Positions 35,046-43,244 of a stretch of DNA of 64,000 nucleotides are shown piece after piece. The notes under the pieces are model-generated. The model worked only from the letters and a program-made list of their open reading frames with translations. It did not search any database and was not told where the DNA came from. The position numbers and the translations under genes are program-made. Numbering within the stretch: position 1 is the stretch's first letter; every line of letters begins with the position of its first letter. Origin of the DNA: an uncultured Saprospiraceae bacterium (GTDB lineage Bacteria; Bacteroidota; Bacteroidia; Chitinophagales; Saprospiraceae); assembly GCA_937944245.1 (NCBI GenBank), contig CALDYY010000056.1:1-64000 (forward strand). Direction: 5' to 3'.

Positions 35046-35214
35046 TACTGTATTAGAACATACCCATTGCTTAAAATTCTCTTATCCAACATTCCCATAA
35101 ACATATTCTAGTTCAGTTACTATTTCAATAGTGTACGTCTGTATTTAGTAGCACTAAGCTTGTATCATTGGCAGGGATTATATTTACTATAGGGTTATTT
35201 AAATTAAATTGTTT

Positions 35215-35307
35215 ATGCTAGTTCTTTACGTTGTAATGGGAGCTTTTCTAGTGGGATGGGGAGTAGTTGCACTTTCCAATCAACCCAACACCGAAAGTTG
35301 GAGGTAG
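35215..35307 (+). CDS. Possible 30-residue single-span membrane protein
   Basis: ATG-started 30-codon frame: a hydrophobic segment over residues 2-20 (LVLYVVMGAFLVGWGVVAL) and a short polar tail (SNQPNTESWR). The composition is that of a small transmembrane protein, with a Gly-x4-Gly pattern (G9, G14) that could pack helices. It is preceded by a good promoter and followed by a hairpin, and no other gene occupies the region. Its function is unknown. The alternative is that the transcript is a non-coding RNA and the frame is incidental. Confidence 0.45.
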   Translation: MLVLYVVMGAFLVGWGVVALSNQPNTESWR

Positions 35308-35363
35308 TTTAGTGTGTGTATTAAGTTTGTTACACTTACTTTTGTTGCTTCTAAATGAGAAAA

Positions 35364-35406
35364 CTTTTCTTGGAGGCTGTCAAAAACGGCAGTCTCCGTA
35401 GAAAAG
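35364..35406 (+). terminator. Long hairpin, probable transcript end for the tiny-ORF unit
   Basis: Outer stem CTTTTCT (35364-35370) with AGAAAAG (35400-35406). Inner 10-bp stem from 35372-35381 with 35388-35397, including two G-T pairs, and loop AAAAAC. An eight-T run follows at 35422-35429, further away than usual for a terminator, so this may instead be a structured RNA element. Confidence 0.55.
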
Positions 35407-35473
35407 AAAAAACTTTCCTACCTTTTTTTTCGTAATGTTCATTACAAGACAAAATATAGTATTAGAATCACGC

Positions 35474-35481
35474 TATATTTG
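35474..35481 (+). promoter_or_regulatory. -7 promoter element (TATATTTG) for the GT2 pair
   Basis: Exact TAnnTTTG match ending 29 bases before the TTG start of the first glycosyltransferase gene, giving a leader of about 20-25 bases. No clear -33 box. Confidence 0.45.
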
Positions 35482-35510
35482 TAAATACTTTACAAAACCA
35501 GCTAAACCTT

Positions 35511-36215
35511 TTGGAAAAAGATAAGACTTTTATTGTTGTTATTATTCCTGCATTTAATGAGGAAAAATCAATCGGCAATGTTTTAAAAGACATTCCTAAA
35601 GATTGGGTTCGAGAAATTATTGTCTGTAATAACAACAGCACCGACCAAACAGCAGCAGTGGCGACTCAATTCGGGGCGACCGTAGTACATCAAACCAATA
35701 AAGGCTACGGTAATGCGTGTTTAAAGGGCATAGAATATATCTTACAAAAGCCTGAGCGAGAACAACCTGAAATTGTTGTCTTTATAGATGCAGATTATTC
35801 CGACCACCCCGAAGAACTGCCTACCTTGGTGTTGCCCATTTTAGAACAGGATATGGATTTGGTGATTGGCTCAAGAGCTTTAGGAAATATGCAATCCGGG
35901 GCAATGCAACCTCAACAAATTTTTGGTAACTGGCTGGCAACTAATCTTATCAAGTTATTCTATAATTATAGTTTTACTGATTTGGGTCCTTTTCGCGCGA
36001 TTAAGTACAACAAATTGCTTAAACTTGACATGCAGGATAAAAATTTTGGTTGGACAGTTGAGATGCAGGTTAAGGCTGCAAAAATGAAATTCAAAACTAC
36101 AGAAGTTCCTGTTACTTACCGACGAAGAATTGGTGTTTCTAAGGTTTCTGGAACAGTGAGGGGATCGTTCATGGCAGGGTACAAAATCCTTTGGACTATT
36201 TTTAAATTACTTTAA
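35511..36215 (+). CDS. GT2 glycosyltransferase, dolichyl-phosphate-mannose-synthase-like
   Basis: Cytoplasmic family-2 glycosyltransferase of 234 residues that probably moves a sugar from a nucleotide donor to a lipid phosphate carrier. The fold start IVVIIPAFNEEKSIGNVL lies at residues 8-25 and the metal-binding DxD equivalent is FIDADYSDHP (Asp93, Asp95). VIGSRALG and the C-terminal YRRRIGVSKVSGTVRGS match DPM1/GtrB-like short GT2 enzymes. It lacks the C-terminal membrane helices of GtrB. The start is a TTG: no ATG occurs between the upstream in-frame stop and the GT core. The next GT2 gene follows after 8 bases, so they form an operon. Confidence 0.85.
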   Translation: MEKDKTFIVVIIPAFNEEKSIGNVLKDIPKDWVREIIVCNNNSTDQTAAVATQFGATVVHQTNKGYGNACLKGIEYILQKPEREQPEIVVFIDADYSDHPEELPTLVLPILEQDMDLVIGSRALGNMQSGAMQPQQIFGNWLATNLIKLFYNYSFTDLGPFRAIKYNKLLKLDMQDKNFGWTVEMQVKAAKMKFKTTEVPVTYRRRIGVSKVSGTVRGSFMAGYKILWTIFKLL

Positions 36216-36223
36216 ATTATTAT

Positions 36224-37711
36224 ATGGTTGCGCTAGCATACTTTATTCTAAGTGTTTATATTATCACTTTGACATATATTACTTTCTATTGCTTATTGGA
36301 ATTTCATTTACTGTATCACTACAAAAAACATCAATTCAAAAACAAGCAACAAGTCAACACATTAATGGATGCAGAAACAACAGATTTTCCCTTCGTCACC
36401 ATTCAACTGCCTATTTACAATGAAATATATGTTGTAGAACGATTGATTGATTGCGTTGCTAATTTCGATTACCCCAAAAATCGTTTTGAGATACATATTC
36501 TGGATGACTCTAATGATGAAACAGTTGAACTGGTTCAAAAAAAGGTAAAGGAATATCAAGCTAAAGGTTTCTCGATAGCACAAATCACCCGAGTGCAACG
36601 AACAGGTTACAAGGCAGGCGCGTTACGCGATGGTACGCCTCAAGCAAAAGGGGAGTTTATCGCCATTTTTGATGCTGATTTTTTGCCCAAGAAAGATTTT
36701 CTAAAAAAGACTATTCCCCATTTTAAGGATGATAGAGTAGGCGTAGTGCAAACCCGTTGGGGACATATTAATGAGGATTATTCCTTGCTCACTCGCTTGC
36801 AAGCACTTCAACTTAATGTCCATTTCACGGTAGAACAACGAGGGCGAGAAGCAGGTAATTATTTGCTTCAATTTAACGGGACAGCAGGTGTGTGGCGAAA
36901 GGCAGCTATCGAAAGTGCTGGTGGTTGGGAGGCGGATACCTTAACGGAAGACCTCGATTTGAGTATCAGAGCGCAGCTCAAGGGATGGCGTATTGTCTAT
37001 TTGGAAAATATTGATTCGCCTGCCGAATTGCCTGCCGACATGAATGGCTTGAAGTCGCAGCAATTCCGCTGGATGAAAGGCGGCGCCGAAACAGCTAAAA
37101 AGATGCTGCCCACTGTTTGGCATTCCAATTTAAATTTAGGGCAAAAAATTCATGCCACTGGTCATTTGCTTGCTAGCACCATTTTTTTGTTTGTATTCAT
37201 TGCTGGCGTGTTTAGCGTGCCGCTTATTTTTCTTATCAAGTTCATTCCTATTGACACCACTTGGTTTGCCTATTTCTTGACAGGACTTTTTTCTATTATT
37301 ATTATTCATTATGTTAGCAATGTAGAAAGTTCTATCCGCAGTGAGTCTTACGCTAAGAAACTCTTCAAGTTTATCATTCTTTTTCCCGTCTTCTTGTCGC
37401 TTTCTATGGGACTTTCCCTGCACAATAGCATTGCTGTTATTCAAGGTTATTTAGGTAAAACTTCTCCTTTTGTCAGAACGCCAAAATTCAATATTCAAAG
37501 CTTAGCCGATTCTCTTTCCAAAAAGAAATACAGAACTCATCGCCTCTCTTGGACAATACTGGTAGAAGGCATGCTGGCTATCTACTTTTTGCTAGCTGTT
37601 ATTATGGGGCTACAAGTCCACAACACCGATTTTATTCTTTTTCATGCTATGTTATTTATCGGCTATGGCACTATTTTTCTTTATAGTTTAAGGCATTTGA
37701 GTGTGAAATGA
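36224..37711 (+). CDS. Processive GT2 glycosyltransferase, cellulose-synthase-like (CslA/mannan type)
   Basis: Membrane glycosyltransferase of 495 residues with all processive-GT2 landmarks: PIYNE near residue 63, DD at 94-95, KAGAL at 130-134, the metal site DAD at 150-152, TED at 241-243, and QQFRW at 279-283. An N-terminal membrane helix (about 3-27) and several C-terminal ones (about 305-345, 345-370, 380-405, 455-495) frame the catalytic domain. This arrangement occurs in CslA-like beta-mannan or glucomannan synthases and in lipid glycosyltransferases. It is probably translated with the preceding DPM1-like gene. The product could be an exopolysaccharide or a glycolipid; the sequence does not decide. 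Confidence 0.87.
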   Translation: MVALAYFILSVYIITLTYITFYCLLEFHLLYHYKKHQFKNKQQVNTLMDAETTDFPFVTIQLPIYNEIYVVERLIDCVANFDYPKNRFEIHILDDSNDETVELVQKKVKEYQAKGFSIAQITRVQRTGYKAGALRDGTPQAKGEFIAIFDADFLPKKDFLKKTIPHFKDDRVGVVQTRWGHINEDYSLLTRLQALQLNVHFTVEQRGREAGNYLLQFNGTAGVWRKAAIESAGGWEADTLTEDLDLSIRAQLKGWRIVYLENIDSPAELPADMNGLKSQQFRWMKGGAETAKKMLPTVWHSNLNLGQKIHATGHLLASTIFLFVFIAGVFSVPLIFLIKFIPIDTTWFAYFLTGLFSIIIIHYVSNVESSIRSESYAKKLFKFIILFPVFLSLSMGLSLHNSIAVIQGYLGKTSPFVRTPKFNIQSLADSLSKKKYRTHRLSWTILVEGMLAIYFLLAVIMGLQVHNTDFILFHAMLFIGYGTIFLYSLRHLSVK

Positions 37712-37798
37712 TTGGGCATTAATTTATTGATTTTTACAACATAAGAATTTGATTATTAATATAATAGAGTTCTTACGAAAGTAATTTTTTCTCCTCAA

Positions 37799-38039
37799 CT
37801 CAACCTAAGTGCTTTTTAATTTCCCTCTGAATAGGAAAAGAAGAAAGGCTAAATAGGAATGCTAATGATTACAGGTGAAGCGAATTTTACGAATAAAAAT
37901 CTGCGGTTATCAGCTAAATCTGTACTATCTGTGTTCTAACTTATTTACTACACTTTTTGCCAAAGTAACTTTCTTATCCTCATCCTCAACCTAAGTCTCT
38001 TTTATTTTTACCCTAAATGAAAAAAGAAGAAAGGCTAAA
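37799..38039 (+). repeat. Pair of diverged direct repeats
   Basis: Unit A (37799-37853) and unit B (37987-38039) both run from (C)TCAACCTAAGT to the exact 18-mer AAAAGAAGAAAGGCTAAA (37836-37853; 38022-38039), with a diverged middle. The opening CTCAACCTAAGTCTC of unit B recurs at 15751-15765 near the other palindromic element. The nature of the unit is unknown. Confidence 0.55.
37899..37936 (+). repeat. Short imperfect tandem ATCTG repeats
   Basis: Four imperfect units, ATCTGCGGTT, ATCAGCTAA, ATCTGTACT and ATCTGTGTT, with a period of 9-10 bases. Low complexity; could be chance or a remnant of a dispersed intergenic repeat. Confidence 0.35.
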
Positions 38040-38112
38040 GGACTCTCGAAGGAAGTCTATTGTGATTAATTAATAAATCAAACTAAATAGGCACAAGTAT
38101 ATAATGAGTTTA

Positions 38113-38268
38113 AGAGCATGTTTAAATTTTTAATTACTGAAAACCAATATTTTATGAACCTGACTTCATTAAGGCTTAGTCATTTAGCCCGCTAAATTCC
38201 CTCGCCTTCCCATTGTCAGAACCACAAACTATTGACTTTCAAATAAAGAAAATTTTTAAACAAGCTCT
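38113..38268. repeat. MITE-like 156-bp palindromic element, copy 2
   Basis: Same length and about 94-96% identical to copy 1 at 15816-15971. The terminal inverted repeats AGAGCATGTTTAAA/TTTAAACAAGCTCT and the centre TTTAGC-CC-GCTAAA are intact. Several inner arm positions differ (AACC for AATC; CATTAAGGC for CTGGAAGGC) and weaken pairing relative to copy 1, so copy 1 looks closer to the original palindrome. Flanks are unrelated to copy 1 beyond the ends, which supports movement rather than a larger duplication. Confidence 0.8.
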
Positions 38269-38379
38269 AACTTTACCATTCATTTTTTTTATTCCGTTTG
38301 TGTATCCAATCCGCTATACACTAATGTTTTTGCTGTCCAATTTAATATTTTCCTTTCCTACATTCTGTTTTGTGTAGAT

Positions 38380-39624
38380 TCAAGCAACAATATCATCAAT
38401 AATAGCTTCTGCAGCTAATCTACCTGACTTCATAGCAGCATTAAGGGATCCATTCAAAAGATAATCGCCACATTGATACAAGTTTTCGTCGAGTTTTATT
38501 GCTGATTTGCCTAAATCATTCTTTAGCGTCGGTAAATCAGGGAGTGCTTGTTGAATATAATAAGTCTTAATGTGTTGCCAATCAGCTACTTGCTCCCCTA
38601 ATTTTCGTTTTAGTTCTGCTTTTACAGCATTTACTAATTGTGCTTCGGGGCGATTCGGCAAGCCAATAATAGAAACGGAAATCAAATGTTTTCCTGCTGG
38701 CGCAAACTGCTCCGAAAGTGTAGAAAGACTGCACAAATTATTGACCAAAGCATCTTTATCGGGGTTTAAATACAAAATGGGCAGTTTGAAAGGGGCGATT
38801 TGACTAGAAAAATAAAGATTAGTCGTTGCGTGAAATTTCCTTTCTGGAGCTGTATTTTCTACTGCTAAAGCATTAGTAGCTAGTAGTATTTTCTTTGCAG
38901 TAAATATTTTACCTTTCTCGGTGGTCACTTTTCCTTCGTCAATGCGCACTGCTTTTTGTCCACATTCAATTACCCCTGTTGCTAGTTGAGCAGCTAGTTG
39001 CTGAGGAATGGCTTCAATGCCTTCTGCGGGTAGGGCAGTAGCCCCTTCGGAAAATAACTTGAATACAAAATCAAACATTCGGCGCGAAGTGTTTAGGTCT
39101 TTTTCTAAGAAAATACCGCGCAAAAAAGGCTGAAAGAATTTTTCAATAATACTTGTCGAAAAGCCGTATTGTTGAAGGGCTGCTCTAGTGCTGATTTCGG
39201 GTTGCTCGAAAATGGCTTCCAACGATTTATTACTTAGTCGCTGACGCAAAGAAAGCACTTTTAATTTGTCATTGAACGTACCAACAGAGTTGAACAATGT
39301 TCCCCATGTACTGCCCAACCAGCGCATCGGATCGCCTACAAGAAATTGCTTGTTGCCATCCAAGATATGAGCACCAGGTTTGAAGTACCTCAAATCCAAT
39401 GCTTTGTAATCCAACAACGCTTGCGCTTCTGGGTAAGCAGTCAATAGCACTTGAAATCCTCTATCTAGTCGAAAGCCATCTACAACATCTGTTTTTACTC
39501 GCCCGCCTACTCGGTCAGTGGCTTCTAGGAGTTGTATATTTAAACCAGCTCTTTGTAAATGTATGGCTGCTGAAAGTCCAGCAATACCACCACCTATAAT
39601 TAGTACCTCTTTTTGATTCATCAT
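38380..39624 (-). CDS. FAD-dependent amine oxidase / phytoene-desaturase-like oxidoreductase
   Basis: Flavoprotein of 414 residues. The FAD-binding Rossmann motif VLIIGGGIAGLSAAIHLQRAG lies at residues 7-27, followed by the GG-doublet motif RVGGRVKTDVVDGFRLDRGFQVL near 42-64, which is typical of amine oxidases, protoporphyrinogen oxidases and carotenoid desaturases. The C-terminal FAD contact is YQCGDYLLNGSLNAAMKSGRLAAEAI. The substrate is not evident; no carotenoid, haem or amine pathway gene is adjacent. A hairpin precedes it on the same strand, so it has its own transcript downstream of the TlpA-like gene. Confidence 0.85.
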   Translation of the reverse strand: MMNQKEVLIIGGGIAGLSAAIHLQRAGLNIQLLEATDRVGGRVKTDVVDGFRLDRGFQVLLTAYPEAQALLDYKALDLRYFKPGAHILDGNKQFLVGDPMRWLGSTWGTLFNSVGTFNDKLKVLSLRQRLSNKSLEAIFEQPEISTRAALQQYGFSTSIIEKFFQPFLRGIFLEKDLNTSRRMFDFVFKLFSEGATALPAEGIEAIPQQLAAQLATGVIECGQKAVRIDEGKVTTEKGKIFTAKKILLATNALAVENTAPERKFHATTNLYFSSQIAPFKLPILYLNPDKDALVNNLCSLSTLSEQFAPAGKHLISVSIIGLPNRPEAQLVNAVKAELKRKLGEQVADWQHIKTYYIQQALPDLPTLKNDLGKSAIKLDENLYQCGDYLLNGSLNAAMKSGRLAAEAIIDDIVA

Positions 39625-39667
39625 TTTTATTGGATAGCAGTTTCTTGGCTAGTTAGCTTTTTAGGAT

Positions 39668-39720
39668 GTTGGGTATTAGATTTTAGTGTCTTATCGCTAA
39701 GCCCAACGCCTAATACCCAC
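39668..39720 (-). terminator. Hairpin terminator / REP-like palindrome after the TlpA-like gene
   Basis: Arms near 39668-39680 (TGTTGGGTATTAG) and 39709-39720 (CCTAATACCCAC), with an inner loop that contains further partial pairing. The layout resembles the palindrome at 5016-5080 (shared GGATGTTG and CCCAACG blocks). Confidence 0.6.
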
Positions 39721-39727
39721 CCAATAT

Positions 39728-40849
39728 CTAAAGCAAAGATTTGATATCTTCCTCCAATTGTTTTAATGCAGCCAATGGATTGACCCCCACTCTAGCAATC
39801 TTACCTTCTTTATCAATCAAGAATGTTTTAGGAATGGACTTTACGCCATATAATGCTGCTGGTGCAGCTTCCCAGCCACGCAAATCACTCACATGGTAAG
39901 GCCATTCTAACTTATCCGCTTCTATGGCACTTACCCATTTTTGTTTACTATCGTTTTGCTGAGCTTTTAGTTGTTCCCCACTCAAACCTGCTATTCCACG
40001 AGGTCCATCTAAGGATACACTAAAAACGGTGAATCCTTTATTTTTGTATCTTTTATATAATTCTACTACATCTGGATTGGCTCTTCTGCAAGGTCCGCAC
40101 CAACTTGCCCAAAAATCGAGCATTACTACTTGACCTTTTAAATCGGATAGGGTATATTCTTTGCCGCTAGGGCTAGTTAATTTAATGTCTGGTGCGGGTT
40201 GCCCTACTTGAATGCGTTCTTCCGCTAATTGGGCTGCATATTGCATTTCTACTTCGTCAATCAAGGCTTTATAAGTAGTCGTCACTTCACCGCTAGGGTC
40301 AACTTTAGCTAATCTTTCGTAAGCAGCTTTGTGTGTGTCCAAATATTCGCCCCTTGTACCGAGTGAATTGATAGCGGTAAAGACCGCTACTAAAGGATTT
40401 GCAGTAGTGTCCACGAAATTTTTTACGTCATCCGCTTTCATTTCTCGCTTTACTAAGGATTGCATAGTGTTAAAAAAAGTAGTAGTAGGAGTAGAGCCTG
40501 TGGCTTGGATATTATAGAAATTCATATCATCCACATTTCCATCAAATTGTACTACCTTTTCTTTCCCATCTAATATAAAATTCAAGCGTTGTCTGCCAAT
40601 ACGAAGGCGATATACGCCTGCCTCTAAACCTTCGGGAAAGTCAAATTTAAAATTACCCGATGCGTCTGCATTTACTTTTTCGAGTACCATATTGGCTTGT
40701 TGACCAAGACCCGCTTTATCTAAAAAAACTTGTAAGTTGGCAGCACCTTCCATCTGCCCTTTAACGGTTGTGCCTTTAGGTGTTGGCGCACAACTCCCAA
40801 GAAACAAAACCGTTACTGAAATGACTAGGATTGCTAAGAAATTTTTCAT
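39728..40849 (-). CDS. TlpA-type thiol-disulfide oxidoreductase lipoprotein
   Basis: Envelope thioredoxin-fold protein of 373 residues from the ATG at 40849. I chose that start because it leads directly into the signal MKNFLAILVISVTVLFLGSC with a lipobox Cys at residue 20. Residues about 25-125 match the DUF4369-like N-terminal beta domain common in Bacteroidota. Residues about 215-370 are a TlpA/AhpC-TSA domain with the active site FWASWCGPCRRANP (Cys251, Cys254) and cis-Pro region SIPKTFLID. It probably reduces disulfides in periplasmic or surface proteins, for example during cytochrome maturation; no cytochrome genes are adjacent. Confidence 0.9.
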   Translation of the reverse strand: MKNFLAILVISVTVLFLGSCAPTPKGTTVKGQMEGAANLQVFLDKAGLGQQANMVLEKVNADASGNFKFDFPEGLEAGVYRLRIGRQRLNFILDGKEKVVQFDGNVDDMNFYNIQATGSTPTTTFFNTMQSLVKREMKADDVKNFVDTTANPLVAVFTAINSLGTRGEYLDTHKAAYERLAKVDPSGEVTTTYKALIDEVEMQYAAQLAEERIQVGQPAPDIKLTSPSGKEYTLSDLKGQVVMLDFWASWCGPCRRANPDVVELYKRYKNKGFTVFSVSLDGPRGIAGLSGEQLKAQQNDSKQKWVSAIEADKLEWPYHVSDLRGWEAAPAALYGVKSIPKTFLIDKEGKIARVGVNPLAALKQLEEDIKSLL

Positions 40850-40900
40850 GTAAACCAAATTTATATTAACTAAATATTGTCCTGTATTGCGAATAATTCA

Positions 40901-43144
40901 TCAAATATTCTGCTCTTCCATTTTACGACTAATTGCCGTTTCGTAAATCAACTTCCAATCTTGTATAGACCCATAGTTTTGATTGTCCACCATAATTTTT
41001 CCAGTAGTTACTTCTCCTAATCTGGTAAAAGCAACATTATTGGAGTTTAAAAAGTTAACCAGTTCATCTTCCATTTCTTCCAAAGTAGAAACCACAATTC
41101 TGCTTTGGCTCTCTCCAAATAAGTAAGCATCTTTTCTGAAAGTGTCATCGGTTTCTATGTTGAATCCGAAGTGATTTACCATTGCGCTTTCCATCAGAGC
41201 AGCAAATAATCCACCTTCTGAAATATCGTGCGCAGAACGAATCATTTTGTTGCGAATCATCTTTTTCATGTTTTGCTGCACAGTATATTCTTCGTCTAAA
41301 TCAAATTGTGGAGCAGGGGAGTATTTTACTTGATGAATCAATCGGACGTATTCAGAAGAGTTGATGTCGTTTGTTGGTGTGCCAATCATATAAATGATAT
41401 CGCCAGGCGTCTTAAAATCCAAAGTCATTTGCTCCTCTGCATTTTTCAAAATACCTAACATCCCAATTGTAGGGGTCGGATAAACAGGTTCTGCCTTTTC
41501 TTTTGTTACCGTCTGGTTGTAGAAACTCACATTTCCACCCGTTACAGGCGTGTTGAAACGGCGACAAGCATCGCCCATCCCCTTGATGGCTTCTACAAAC
41601 TGCCAATATACCTCTGGGTCGTATGGATTACCAAAATTCAAGCAATTAGTAATAGCAATGGGTTCGCCACCAGAGCAAACAATATTACGCGCTGCCTCAG
41701 CTACTGCAATCATCGCTCCTACATAAGGGTTGGCATATACATAACTTGAATTGCAATCTACGGACATCACCAGTGCTTTCTTTGTGCCTTTCACACGCAC
41801 TAAAGGCGCATCAGATATACGGTTAGTCGTCATGGTATTGGTGCGCACCATTGAATCGTACTGCTCGTAAATCCAGCGTTTAGAAGCAATATTTGGGGAA
41901 GCAATCAACGTCTTAGCAACTTGGATATAATCCTTTGGTTTTTTAATGACCGAAGGATTGAATTTACCAATTCGTTTTACATATTCAGGTTCTCTATATT
42001 CTCTGTTGTAAATAGGCGCACCTCCTCCCAACACAAGCGACTCCGCAGGCACATGTGCTACAAGAACCCCATCTTTGAAGTATTCTATCATTCCTGTGTT
42101 CGTTACCTCACCGATTTGGGCGCATTGTAAATCCCATTTTTCAAATACGGCTAATAGCTTGTCTTCCTGACCTTTGTGGCAAACGATCAGCATTCGCTCT
42201 TGACTTTCAGAAAGTAGGATTTCAAATGGTTTCATGTTAGCTTGGCGCGTTGGCACTTTGTCCAAGTTGATGCGCATTCCTGTTTTACTTTTTGCACTCA
42301 TTTCGGAGGTGGAGCAAGTGATACCTGCCGCTCCCATGTCTTGCATCCCTACAATAGCACCTGTTTTGATGGCTTCTAACGTAGCTTCTAGCAATAGTTT
42401 TTCTTGAAAAGGGTCGCCTACTTGTACTGCCGGTAAATCTTTGGCTGAGTCTTCTGTTAAATCGGCGGAAGCAAAAGTCGCACCGTGAATACCATCTTTA
42501 CCCGTCGCTGAACCTACTATGAACACTGGGTTTCCAACGCCTTCGGCAATAGCAGAAACGGTTTCGCCTACCTTCACAATGCCAACAGACATGGCGTTCA
42601 CTAGAATATTTTGGTTATAACAATCCATGAAGTAGGCTTCGCCACCTACAGTAGGTACGCCAAAGCAGTTGCCGTAATCGCCAATGCCACGCACCACGCC
42701 ATCTACTAAGTGGCGCGTATGCGCAAGGCTTAAATCACCGAAACGCAATGAATTTAGGGCAGCGATTGGGCGTGCACCCATCGTGAAGATGTCTCGATGA
42801 ATACCTCCAACACCAGTGGCAGCCCCTTGATAAGGCTCAATTGCGGAAGGGTGATTGTGCGATTCTATTTTGAAGGCGCAAGCTAAGCCGTCGCCAATAT
42901 CCACTAAACCTGCGTTTTCTTCTCCAGCACCTACCAGTAGCTGTTTACCCTCTCTTGGCAGTGTTTTCAACCATTTGATAGAGTTTTTGTAGGAACAATG
43001 CTCCGACCACATCACAGAATAGATACTTAATTCTGTGAAATTTGGTTTACGACCTAGTATCTTTACAATTTTATCAAACTCTGCTTCTGTCAAGCCTAAT
43101 TTTTTGGCGGTGTCTAGGGTTGGTAATGTTTCTGTATGTTGCAT
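40901..43144 (-). CDS. purL: Phosphoribosylformylglycinamidine synthase, PurL subunit
   Basis: ATP-dependent amidation of FGAR to FGAM in purine synthesis, using ammonia from the PurQ glutaminase. The 747-residue product is the small PurL type, which needs separate PurS and PurQ; neither is in this window. Landmarks are [16 protein letters not shown] near residue 44, VGAGEENAG near 68, [26 protein letters not shown] near 88, [18 protein letters not shown] in the middle, and GGNVSFYN in the second half. I chose the ATG at 43144; a TTG-started extension to 43177 is possible, but a -7 promoter element (43175-43182) overlaps it and would place the start of transcription downstream of that TTG. 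Confidence 0.96.
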   Translation of the reverse strand: MQHTETLPTLDTAKKLGLTEAEFDKIVKILGRKPNFTELSIYSVMWSEHCSYKNSIKWLKTLPREGKQLLVGAGEENAGLVDIGDGLACAFKIESHNHPSAIEPYQGAATGVGGIHRDIFTMGARPIAALNSLRFGDLSLAHTRHLVDGVVRGIGDYGNCFGVPTVGGEAYFMDCYNQNILVNAMSVGIVKVGETVSAIAEGVGNPVFIVGSATGKDGIHGATFASADLTEDSAKDLPAVQVGDPFQEKLLLEATLEAIKTGAIVGMQDMGAAGITCSTSEMSAKSKTGMRINLDKVPTRQANMKPFEILLSESQERMLIVCHKGQEDKLLAVFEKWDLQCAQIGEVTNTGMIEYFKDGVLVAHVPAESLVLGGGAPIYNREYREPEYVKRIGKFNPSVIKKPKDYIQVAKTLIASPNIASKRWIYEQYDSMVRTNTMTTNRISDAPLVRVKGTKKALVMSVDCNSSYVYANPYVGAMIAVAEAARNIVCSGGEPIAITNCLNFGNPYDPEVYWQFVEAIKGMGDACRRFNTPVTGGNVSFYNQTVTKEKAEPVYPTPTIGMLGILKNAEEQMTLDFKTPGDIIYMIGTPTNDINSSEYVRLIHQVKYSPAPQFDLDEEYTVQQNMKKMIRNKMIRSAHDISEGGLFAALMESAMVNHFGFNIETDDTFRKDAYLFGESQSRIVVSTLEEMEDELVNFLNSNNVAFTRLGEVTTGKIMVDNQNYGSIQDWKLIYETAISRKMEEQNI

Positions 43145-43174
43145 AGCTAATTTTAGCGATTGATTATTGAATAG

Positions 43175-43182
43175 CAAAGGTA
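43175..43182 (-). promoter_or_regulatory. -7 promoter element (TACCTTTG) for purL
   Basis: Minus-strand TACCTTTG matches TAnnTTTG. The predicted start is near 43169, leaving a 25-base leader before the ATG at 43144. This placement supports the shorter PurL start. Confidence 0.45.
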
Positions 43183-43244
43183 AAATTATTCATTTGTTTT
43201 TACATCGAATAGGAAAAGGAGATGTGATAACAAGTTAATTAAAA

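Larger units (their letters stand above)
34926..35510. other. Intergenic region with a tiny ORF, two promoter-like elements and a hairpin
   Basis: A 585-base stretch. It contains a promoter-like pair at 35014-35045, a 30-codon membrane ORF at 35215-35307, a long hairpin at 35364-35406 with a T-run at 35422-35429, and a -7-like element at 35474-35481. The remaining leader (about 35052-35214) shows no further ORF or recognised RNA family. Confidence 0.55.
37712..38379. other. Intergenic region with direct repeats and palindromic element copy 2
   Basis: A 668-base non-coding stretch between convergent genes. It holds two diverged direct repeats (37799-37853 and 37987-38039), a short run of imperfect ATCTG repeats (37899-37936), and the second 156-bp palindromic element (38113-38268). 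A 24-codon frame at 37865 is not convincing as a gene. The density of repeats suggests a tolerated insertion site. Confidence 0.6.

Noticed and set aside
37865-37939. 24-codon frame between the direct repeats
   Set aside because: It is made of repeat sequence, has no promoter motif or hydrophobic segment, and looks incidental.
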